A stretch of 19,674 nt of DNA from CAVXAE01 sp044225565 (GTDB lineage Bacteria > Pseudomonadota > Gammaproteobacteria > Steroidobacterales > Steroidobacteraceae): assembly GCA_044225565.1 (NCBI GenBank), contig JBGAIL010000087.1:1-19674 (forward strand), read 5' to 3'. Made by a program: the position numbers and the translations under genes. Shown here piece after piece: positions 1 through 5,593 of the stretch (position 1 is the first letter of the stretch; every line of letters begins with the position of its first letter). The notes under the pieces are model-generated. The model had not been told where the DNA came from and did no database searches. It was given only the letters and a program-made list of their open reading frames with translations.

Positions 1-464
1 GGTCCGTAGTTGCCTCCGCGCTGAAATCGCCGAAACCTCGTGCGTGACGCAGGCGACATGAGCAGAACCTGCGTGTCCATAGGCCGATCAAAGGCATTCC
101 CAACGCACTCGACGCCGTCCGTGTAGGGCTCGATCTCGGTCCTGGCATCTGGGCTCCGCTGAATCACCGACAACACGACGAGAGCGCGGTCGCCGGCGAC
201 CGATTCGGGACGGAGCGAGATGCTCCCCACATCGTCGATCACGACGTCCGCATTGTGGACGCGCTGCGGATCCCCACCTTCCACCGCCGCATCGAGCGCA
301 AACCCGTCGTCGAGCATGATCCTGAACGGCACCATGGCGAGCGTGGCCCCGCCGACGTCCGTTCCAAGCTCGACACACCACGACCCCTCAAGGTCCGTGA
401 GCTCCAACCCGGACTCGATCCCAACCTCGTTCGAGTCGTCGAAAACAACCGAGAACAGCTTCAT
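1..464 (-). CDS. Hypothetical protein, partial (runs off left edge)
   Basis: The minus strand is open from an ATG at 464 to the window edge (154 codons, no stop seen). The ATG follows a strong Shine-Dalgarno GGAGGT with a 4-base spacer, and an in-frame stop (TGA at 467-465) lies directly before it, so this start is well fixed. The product starts MKLFSVVFDDSNEVG, has no signal peptide or membrane segment, and is acidic in its first half with many Asp/Val/Gly residues. I do not recognise a family. The beta-rich pattern of short hydrophobic runs is compatible with an immunity-like or phage-type small cytoplasmic protein, but nothing proves that. Its codon use is less GC-biased than the operons to the right. 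It lies downstream of the tRNA-Phe gene on the same strand, with a terminator hairpin between them, so it is probably transcribed separately. Confidence 0.7.
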   Translation of the reverse strand, partial: MKLFSVVFDDSNEVGIESGLELTDLEGSWCVELGTDVGGATLAMVPFRIMLDDGFALDAAVEGGDPQRVHNADVVIDDVGSISLRPESVAGDRALVVLSVIQRSPDARTEIEPYTDGVECVGNAFDRPMDTQVLLMSPASRTRFRRFQRGGNYG

Positions 465-535
465 TCAGACCTCCATTCACCGTCGTGTGCACATACTAGC
501 AAAGACGAATGCTCCGGACGCGGCCTTGAGAAACG

Positions 536-566
536 CGAAAGGGCCGCCTGGCTGACGGCCCTTTCG
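536..566 (-). terminator. Terminator hairpin after tRNA-Phe
   Basis: Perfect 11-bp inverted repeat: CGAAAGGGCCG (536-546) and CGGCCCTTTCG (556-566) with a 9-base loop. It begins 8 bases after the encoded CCA end of the tRNA. On the minus strand the hairpin is followed by CGTTTCTC, a short T-rich tail, which fits intrinsic termination of the tRNA transcript. Confidence 0.75.
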
Positions 567-574
567 AAGTCTTG

Positions 575-650
575 TGGTGGCCAGGGACGGAGTCGAACCG
601 CCGACACCCTGATTTTCAGTCAGGTGCTCTACCAACTGAGCTATCTGGCC
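575..650 (-). tRNA. tRNA-Phe (GAA), CCA encoded
   Basis: A 76-base cloverleaf can be read on the minus strand. It has acceptor GGCCAGA/CCTGGCC, D arm GCTC-AGTTGGTA-GAGC, anticodon arm CCTGA-CTGAAAA-TCAGG with anticodon GAA, variable loop GTGTC, T arm GGCGG-TTCGACT-CCGTC, discriminator A and an encoded CCA. All stems pair fully except position 7 against 66 (A opposite C) and one G-U in the T stem. It supplies phenylalanine to translation. A promoter lies upstream (669-697) and a terminator hairpin downstream (536-566), so it is a single-gene transcription unit. The A7-C66 mismatch is unusual for an essential tRNA but does not by itself argue against function. Confidence 0.95.
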
Positions 651-668
651 GCCTGGGCGGGGCCGGGT

Positions 669-697
669 ATTAAACCGGCGGGTGATCGGATCGTCAA
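669..697 (-). promoter_or_regulatory. Sigma-70 promoter of tRNA-Phe
   Basis: On the minus strand TTGACG (697-692) is followed after exactly 17 bases by TTTAAT (674-669). The expected start is near 662, giving a leader of about 12 bases before the tRNA 5' end at 650. The discriminator between -10 and the start is a run of G/C, which is typical of stable-RNA promoters under stringent control. The same two boxes with the same spacing recur upstream of the tRNA remnant. Confidence 0.75.
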
Positions 698-776
698 ATC
701 GGCATTTTTGGATGAGCCACCGACCAAAATTCGCCCTCGCGGCCCGCGGTCAACCGCCGCACGAAAAGGGTCACTT

Positions 777-798
777 GTTAGCTAAAAGTGTTAGCTAA
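777..798. repeat. Tandem palindrome GTTAGCTAA x2
   Basis: GTTAGCTAA occurs at 777-785 and again at 790-798. Each contains the perfect 8-bp palindrome TTAGCTAA, and the two are 13 bp apart start to start. The first copy is also flanked by CACTT (772-776) and AAGTG (786-790), giving a longer near-palindrome. It sits in a gene-free, relatively AT-rich stretch between tRNA-Phe and its remnant. It could be a dimeric operator or a recombination core. No adjacent gene identifies the protein that would bind it. The rest of 651-879 shows no gene. Confidence 0.5.
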
Positions 799-879
799 GA
801 ATTCGACCCGTCCGGCGTCGCGCTCGAAGCGCTTGATGCCAATCGGAAAAAGTAAGTGGATCGAACTTTCCCCCGACTT

Positions 880-926
880 GACACACGATTTTCAGTCACG
901 TGCTCTACCAACTGAGCTATCTGGCC
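880..926 (-). pseudogene. Truncated tRNA-Phe copy (5' portion)
   Basis: Reading the minus strand from 926, the sequence is identical to tRNA-Phe from position 1 to 26: acceptor 5' strand GGCCAGA, complete D arm, A26. The anticodon loop CTGAAAA is also intact. The anticodon stem differs (CGTGA/TCGTG instead of CCTGA/TCAGG) but can still pair using two G-U pairs. GTGTC of the variable loop is kept, and then similarity stops: there is no matching T arm, acceptor 3' strand or CCA. It cannot be a working tRNA as it stands. The promoter region is duplicated too (944-972). It is either a decayed tandem duplication or the scar of an element that recombined within the tRNA gene. Confidence 0.8.
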
Positions 927-943
927 GCCGGATGGGGGCGCGT

Positions 944-972
944 ATTAAAGCCGGGGTCTGAAGGGCCGTCAA
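944..972 (-). promoter_or_regulatory. Duplicated tRNA-Phe promoter before remnant
   Basis: On the minus strand TTGACG (972-967), a 17-base spacer and TTTAAT (949-944) exactly match the boxes and spacing of the tRNA-Phe promoter at 669-697. The G/C-rich discriminator is also kept, although the spacer sequence has diverged. A transcript starting near 937 would contain the tRNA 5' portion followed by unrelated sequence. Confidence 0.65.
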
Positions 973-1288
973 CGTAATCCGCCAGCCCCCCGGCGTGCCC
1001 GCCCGTCAGGATGCGCTCGCTGCTCCGCTCCTGCCGTCTCGAGCCCAAGCAGCTGCAGCCGCAGCTCCCGCTGCCGATCCTCCGTCTCGGCGAGCGTCAC
1101 GTACCCGGCAGGCGATGAGTTGCGTTGCAGCCCGATCGAAGGCGGCCGGCGCCATTTTCATCGCAGCAACGAGACTTGCCGTTCTCGTGCACGATCCGGC
1201 AGCCGGCGTCATCCTCAAGCGCGGGATGCTGCATCAGCCTCTTGGGACTCTGCGCCAGCGCGACACCGGCAACGGCCGCCATCAACAT
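969..1288 (-). pseudogene. Probable frameshifted small secreted-protein gene
   Basis: The minus frame from ATG 1288 to TGA 1097 gives 63 aa starting MLMAAVAGVALAQSP, a signal-peptide-like end. A Cys-containing stretch with DDAGCR and KSRCCDENG follows, and third positions are mostly G/C. The start has no Shine-Dalgarno, but 16 bases upstream an ATG (1304-1302) reads MRNLG one frame off. Losing one base there would give a normal signal peptide, MRNLAMLMAAVAGVALAQS. Past the stop, the coding-like signal moves to another frame (to TGA 971-969), which reads AGYVTLAETEDRQRELRLQL, a helical and charged stretch with very high GC at third positions. I read this as one small exported-protein gene broken by one or two frameshifts, or by sequencing errors. 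The family is unknown. A short intact 63-aa gene is the alternative. Confidence 0.4.
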
Positions 1289-1491
1289 GGCCGAGATTTC
1301 TCATGGAGGGCTCGCCAATGAACGAACGCGTGAATTCGCAATCTCTAACGCCAACGATACGGCGCGGCGGGGGCCAGCAATCTGCGGATGCTGCTCTGCC
1401 CTGCATCGACAGGCACGCGGGAAATGCCTCTCGCGATCCATGCCAGCTCGGACTCTACGAATCTCGCGGCAGGAACGAGTCGCCGCCCGAG

Positions 1492-1526
1492 CGGATCACA
1501 AGGGGCCTTTTGCTCCTTGTGATCCG
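1492..1526 (-). terminator. Long hairpin after the Gly/Gln-rich gene
   Basis: CGGATCACAAGG (1492-1503) pairs perfectly with CCTTGTGATCCG (1515-1526), and three more inner pairs give a stem of 15 bp with a CTTTT loop. It starts 8 bases after the stop codon of the minus-strand gene at 1535-1852, the usual place for a terminator. No U-run follows on the minus strand, so it may act mainly to protect the mRNA 3' end. Confidence 0.65.
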
Positions 1527-1534
1527 TCGAGGAC

Positions 1535-1852
1535 TTACGGATTGCCGCCGCGATTGCCCGACTGGCCACTGGCGCCGCGGCTCGTGTCGCGATTGCCTGC
1601 GGTCTGGTCACGACCGCCCTGATCCTCACTGCCCTGCGACGGGCCACCCTTCGAGGCCGGGCGGTTCCCGCCAGCTTGTTGCTGGCCTGCCTTCTGCCCA
1701 CCCGTCTGCTGGTCGCGACCCTGGCCTTCATCCGAAGTGCGACGCTCGACGGTGTTCGGGTCGTCACGCTCGGGGTCGATCTTCGGATCCTGAGGCTGCG
1801 TCCTCTGCCCCGTGTTTCCCTGCGTTCCCGGCGTCTGGTTATGGTTGCCCAT
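1535..1852 (-). CDS. Low-complexity Gly/Gln/Asn-rich hydrophilic protein
   Basis: 105 aa starting MGNHNQTPGTQGN. The whole chain is hydrophilic and built from Gly, Gln, Asn, Asp, Arg, Ser, Thr and Pro, with almost no large hydrophobic residues, so it should be intrinsically disordered. There is no signal peptide, Cys or membrane segment. The ATG has an AGAGGA ribosome-binding site 7 bases upstream, and the long hairpin at 1492-1526 closes the unit. Composition resembles the small hydrophilic stress-related proteins of proteobacteria (KGG-motif or hydrophilin-like), but the usual KGG motif appears only once, as SKGGPSQ, so I do not assign it. It is transcribed divergently from the AraC-type regulator, with 214 bp between the two starts. 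Function unknown. Confidence 0.7.
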   Translation of the reverse strand: MGNHNQTPGTQGNTGQRTQPQDPKIDPERDDPNTVERRTSDEGQGRDQQTGGQKAGQQQAGGNRPASKGGPSQGSEDQGGRDQTAGNRDTSRGASGQSGNRGGNP

Positions 1853-1955
1853 GGTCGATCCTCTCTATGTGTTCGCCACTCTCGGCGCCCGGGGACCGTA
1901 CGCCCCGCGACCCGCCCGCAACCATTACAGGATCGCCCGCTGCGAGACCCGCATC

Positions 1956-1975
1956 GTCCTACCTTGGCGTAGGAC
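1956..1975. promoter_or_regulatory. Inverted repeat upstream of the araC-type gene
   Basis: GTCCTAC (1956-1962) and GTAGGAC (1969-1975) form perfect 7-bp arms around a 6-base spacer. The repeat lies 16 bp upstream of the -35 box of the regulator gene, in the divergent intergenic region. It is a plausible binding site for a dimeric regulator of either gene. Confidence 0.45.
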
Positions 1976-1991
1976 CTGCACCTCACCCAAG

Positions 1992-2020
1992 TTGACACCG
2001 CTCTGCGTCGCAGAGATAGT
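1992..2020 (+). promoter_or_regulatory. Promoter of the araC-type gene with palindromic spacer
   Basis: A perfect -35 TTGACA (1992-1997) is followed after 17 bases by GATAGT (2015-2020, 4 of 6 matches to the -10 consensus). Between the boxes lies a perfect palindrome, CTCTGCG-T-CGCAGAG (2001-2015), which would be occluded if a dimer bound there. The predicted start near 2027 leaves a leader of about 40 bases. Confidence 0.6.
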
Positions 2021-2066
2021 CGGCGCGCCGTTCAGAACATCCGAATCCACCACGGAGCGCCGCGGC

Positions 2067-3017
2067 ATGTATCAGTCCTATGCCATCGCCACGCTGCCGG
2101 CGCGCGAGCGCTTCAGCTACTTCCAGGCCGTTGTGGATCACATGTTCTGCCCCATGCACGTCGAGCCGCGCCAGCGCTCGCACGAAAGCTTCGGCGGGTG
2201 CATCGAAGCGGCAGACCTCGGGCGGGTGAGGCTCGCGAAGGTCGCCACTTCGCCCTGCTCCGTGAAACGGCGATCCGTCGACATCGCACGCATGTGCGAT
2301 GCACCTTATCTGGTCAAGTTCCAGCTCTCGGGCGAATCGGTCTGGTCGCAGCGCCACCGCGAGGTGCACCTGCGGCCCGGCGATTTCGTCATCTGCTCGA
2401 CCGGCGAGCCTTACACCCTGCAGTTCAACGATCGTTACGAGATGCCGGTGCTCGCTCTCTCCGGCGCCACCATGCGCAACCTCACGCCGGATCCGGATCA
2501 GTTCCTCGGCATCCGCATGGCGAGCGAGGACGCGGACTGCGGCCTGCTGAGTGCCTTCGTCGCCCAGGTGGTGGCCCGCATGAGCCGTTTGCGCGAGCCG
2601 ATGATCCAGCGCGTCGAGGCAAACATCCTGGATCTTCTCGGCGGCGTCCTGAACGCCCGTGCGACCGATGGCGCCCTCACGGCCGCGCAGCAGCTGAGCC
2701 GCATGAAGGCCTACGTCCGCGAGCATCTCCACGACCGTCGGCTCGGCCCGGTGGGCATCGCCACCGCCTTCGGCGTGAGCACGCGCTACGTCCACACCTT
2801 GTTCAAAGACGAACCCCTCACGGTGGGGCGCTACATCCGGTCGCTTCGCACCCAGGCCTGCCGCCGTGCGCTCGAGAGCCGGGAAACCGGCGACGCCTCG
2901 CTGACGGACGTGGCGCTCAACTGGGGGTTCTACGATCTTTCCCACATGTCGCGCTGCTTCCGCGAGGAATTCGGCGCTTCGCCGGGCGAATTCCGCAGCC
3001 CGGCCCGCCCCTCCTAG
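2067..3017 (+). CDS. AraC-family transcriptional regulator
   Basis: 316 aa from ATG 2067, which has GGAG nine bases upstream; the longer open frame starting further left has no support. The N-terminal two-thirds resembles the AraC-binding-like (cupin-type) sensor domain, including EVHLRPGDFVICSTGEPY at about residues 100-120. The C-terminal 100 residues form a two-helix-turn-helix AraC DNA-binding domain: LGPVGIATAFGVSTRYVHTLF is the first helix-turn-helix, and LTDVALNWGFYDLSHMSRCF with FREEFGASPGEFR is the second plus the family signature. It should bind DNA in response to a small ligand. It reads toward the receptor, amidohydrolase and HDAC-like genes 157 bp downstream, so it is probably their regulator. 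Its own promoter holds a palindrome that could mediate autoregulation. The ligand is unknown. Confidence 0.9.
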   Translation: MYQSYAIATLPARERFSYFQAVVDHMFCPMHVEPRQRSHESFGGCIEAADLGRVRLAKVATSPCSVKRRSVDIARMCDAPYLVKFQLSGESVWSQRHREVHLRPGDFVICSTGEPYTLQFNDRYEMPVLALSGATMRNLTPDPDQFLGIRMASEDADCGLLSAFVAQVVARMSRLREPMIQRVEANILDLLGGVLNARATDGALTAAQQLSRMKAYVREHLHDRRLGPVGIATAFGVSTRYVHTLFKDEPLTVGRYIRSLRTQACRRALESRETGDASLTDVALNWGFYDLSHMSRCFREEFGASPGEFRSPARPS

Positions 3018-3040
3018 GGCAAAAACACAACAGCCGCAGT

Positions 3041-3059
3041 TCGCGCTGGTACAGCGCGA
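3041..3059. promoter_or_regulatory. Inverted repeat between regulator and receptor gene
   Basis: TCGCGCTG (3041-3048) and CAGCGCGA (3052-3059) are perfect 8-bp arms around GTA. The repeat lies 24 bp past the stop of the regulator gene and 114 bp before the receptor start. No U-run follows, so an operator is at least as likely as a terminator. I see no clear -35/-10 pair between it and 3174. Confidence 0.5.
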
Positions 3060-3173
3060 GTTCACTACCCGCCAAGCGCACGGCCGCGATCCTAGCCATG
3101 ATCGGCCGGCCGGAGACGGTCCTTCCGGCGTCGAAGCGGCGGCACGGCCGCGCACCATACGGGGAGAAAACCG

Positions 3174-5582
3174 ATGTCTCGAAGGTCCGCACTCGTTCAT
3201 GGCGGCGTGCTCGCCGCTCTGGCCTCTTTCGGCACGGGCGCTACGGCGCAGGCGCAGGAGATCGAGGAAGTTACCGTCACGGCGCAAAAGCGCGAGCAGT
3301 CCGTCAACGACGTGCCGATCGCCATCTCGGCGTACGGCGGCGACATGGTCGAGAACCTCGGCGTGCGCTCGGCCGAAGACCTCACCAAGCTCACTCCGGG
3401 CCTCGAAGTGAGCACGAGCGGCGGCGTCGGCACGAAGGTGTGGACCATCCGCGGCGTCGGCTTCAGCGACTACTCCACGTCGGCCTCCTCCACCGTCGGC
3501 GTCTACGTCGACGAAATCGCGATCCCTTATCCCGTGATGTCCACCGGCACCTTCTTCGACGTGGAACGCATCGAAGTGGTGAAGGGCCCTCAGGGCGATC
3601 TCTACGGCCGCAACACCACGGCCGGCCAGGTGAACATCGTGAGCCGCATGCCCACGAACGAACTCGCGGCCGGCGTGAAGCTCGGCTACGGCCGCTACGA
3701 AACGCTGGATGCCGAAGGCTACATCAGCGGCCCGTTCAGCGACCGCGTGCGCGGCCGCCTCGCCTTCGCGGCGACCAACTCCGGCCAGGGCTGGCAGGAA
3801 AGCCTTTCCAGGCCCGGCGACAAGCTCGGCAAGATCGACCGCAAGGCGGTGCGCGGCATCCTCGACATGGACGTCACCGACACCATGCAGGCCATGGTGA
3901 AGGCGTATTACAACAAGGACGACTCGGACAACATCGCGCCCACCGCATTCGACGGCCGCGACGTCGGCCTGCCCTTCGCCACGCTGCATGGCGGCCCGTT
4001 CAACACTGCGGGTGAGCTCGAGCAGTTCGTCATCTTCTCCGACGGCGACAGCAACAAGGCGGACTGGACCAACGGCCCCGACGATGCGCTGCGCCCGCGC
4101 CGCGACAACAAGCTGCGGGGCGCCGCGCTGCGACTCAGCTGGGACATCGGCGACATGCAGCTGGTCTCCGTCTCCGGCTACGACAAGTTCGACCGCACCG
4201 AAGCCAACGACTGGGACGGCACCGCGCTGCTCGACTCGAGCAACATCAACGTCACCGACATCGAGTCCTTCTCCCAGGAAGTGCGCCTCTCCGGCAAGAA
4301 CGAGCGCCTCAACTGGGTCGCCGGCGTGTACTACTCCGACGACTCCATGGACGAGGACTACAACTACTACTTCGGCGAAGGCCGCTTCGGCATCAACCAG
4401 CTCAACACCCAGTACGAGCAGAAGACCGACGCGATCGCTGCGTTCGGCCACCTGGAGTACAGGTTCACCGACCGGGTCGAAGGCGTGCTGGGCCTGCGCT
4501 ACACCAGCGAGGACCGCAAGTGGACGGGCTGCACGTACGATGCCACGCCGACGGACATCGCGGTGCCCGGCCTGCCGCTCTTCGTGTTCCTCAACAACAT
4601 CATCAACGGGCCGGGCGTCATCACCCCGAACGGCTTGCTGAACGACGGCTTCAACACGCCGAATGGGCTGCCGGCGGTGGTGGACCTGCAGCCGAACGGC
4701 TGTGGCACGTTCAACGACATCGTGGGAACGCCGGGCGCCGGCCAGTACGGCGTATTCTCGCGCAAGATCTCCGCGGACGAGCCGATGTGGAAGGTGGGCC
4801 TCAACTTCCGCCCGGCCGACGACGTCCTGCTGTTCACTTCGATCTCGCACGGCTTCAAGTCGGGCGGCTTCAACGGCGCGAACTCCAACACGCACCTGCA
4901 GCTCGTGCCCTACAAGATCGAACAGCTCACGGCCTACGAGGTGGGCGCGAAGACCCGGCTCGCCAACGGCACGATGCAGCTGAACGGCTCGGTATTCTTC
5001 TATGACTACAAGGACAAGCAGGAGCGTGAGCCTGCGGTCACGCCGGTGGGCAACATCAGCGGCGTGTCGAACATTCCGAAGTCGGAGATTTACGGCGCGG
5101 AGATCGAGTGGCTGTGGCGCGCCACGGAGGCGCTGACGTTCAACACGGGCATCAGCCTGCTGCACACCAAGATCACGGAGTGGAACCCGGTGGACGACCT
5201 CGCGAGCGCGTTCCCGGTGACCGTGCGGCGCGACGCCTCCGGCCTCGAGCTGCCGAATGCTCCGAAGTTCTCGGGGAACTTCGAAGTGGCGTACGCCATT
5301 GCGCTGGGCCGCTACTCGCTCACGCCGGTTGTGGACGTGATCCATCGTGGCAAGACGACAGGCGACATCCAACGCGAGAACTATAGGGCGAAGTACACAC
5401 TGACGGATTTCCGCCTCACCCTCGCGGAGGCCGAAAAGGATACGTGGAGCGCGCAGGCCTGGGTGCGCAATGTGTTCGACAAGGACTACTACGTCAGCGG
5501 CCAGACCGGCGGCAACTTTACGTATGCCCGCACGATGGGCCTGCCGCGTACCTACGGCGTGACCTTCGAGTACAACTTCTGA
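3174..5582 (+). CDS. TonB-dependent outer-membrane receptor
   Basis: 802 aa, a normal length for the family. The ATG follows GGGGAG with a 7-base spacer. A signal peptide (about 1-28, ending ATAQAQ) is followed at once by the TonB-box region EIEEVTVTAQKREQ. The plug domain (about 40-150) carries TIRGVGFSDY, VDEIAIPY and the typical VERIEVVKGPQGDLYGRNTT with IVSRMP. The remainder is a beta-barrel with repeated aromatic strand ends, and the last residue is Phe (VTFEYNF), the usual outer-membrane targeting signal. It should import a bulky or scarce substrate across the outer membrane using TonB/ExbB energy. It is first in a tight run with the amidohydrolase (11-bp gap) and the HDAC-like enzyme. 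The lack of iron genes nearby suggests a carbon or nitrogen compound instead of a siderophore. The substrate is not identifiable from sequence. Confidence 0.95.
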   Translation: MSRRSALVHGGVLAALASFGTGATAQAQEIEEVTVTAQKREQSVNDVPIAISAYGGDMVENLGVRSAEDLTKLTPGLEVSTSGGVGTKVWTIRGVGFSDYSTSASSTVGVYVDEIAIPYPVMSTGTFFDVERIEVVKGPQGDLYGRNTTAGQVNIVSRMPTNELAAGVKLGYGRYETLDAEGYISGPFSDRVRGRLAFAATNSGQGWQESLSRPGDKLGKIDRKAVRGILDMDVTDTMQAMVKAYYNKDDSDNIAPTAFDGRDVGLPFATLHGGPFNTAGELEQFVIFSDGDSNKADWTNGPDDALRPRRDNKLRGAALRLSWDIGDMQLVSVSGYDKFDRTEANDWDGTALLDSSNINVTDIESFSQEVRLSGKNERLNWVAGVYYSDDSMDEDYNYYFGEGRFGINQLNTQYEQKTDAIAAFGHLEYRFTDRVEGVLGLRYTSEDRKWTGCTYDATPTDIAVPGLPLFVFLNNIINGPGVITPNGLLNDGFNTPNGLPAVVDLQPNGCGTFNDIVGTPGAGQYGVFSRKISADEPMWKVGLNFRPADDVLLFTSISHGFKSGGFNGANSNTHLQLVPYKIEQLTAYEVGAKTRLANGTMQLNGSVFFYDYKDKQEREPAVTPVGNISGVSNIPKSEIYGAEIEWLWRATEALTFNTGISLLHTKITEWNPVDDLASAFPVTVRRDASGLELPNAPKFSGNFEVAYAIALGRYSLTPVVDVIHRGKTTGDIQRENYRAKYTLTDFRLTLAEAEKDTWSAQAWVRNVFDKDYYVSGQTGGNFTYARTMGLPRTYGVTFEYNF

Positions 5583-5593
5583 GGAGGTGTGAC

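Noticed and set aside
575..972. An att site pair of a still-present genomic island in tRNA-Phe
   Set aside because: Only about 230 bp separate the tRNA and the remnant, with no integrase. The duplicated part is the 5' side plus promoter, whereas islands normally duplicate the 3' end. A scar remains possible, but no island is present.
1318..1500. A plus-strand ATG with GGAGGG upstream, reading MNERVNSQSLTPT
   Set aside because: The ribosome-binding site is good, but the frame continues as an Arg/Cys-rich shadow across the terminator and antisense to the Gly/Gln-rich gene, with no coding-like pattern.
2198..4015. A 605-aa open frame crossing the regulator and receptor genes
   Set aside because: It is a +1 shadow dominated by Arg, Pro and His. 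It overlaps two genes with clear domains and starts.
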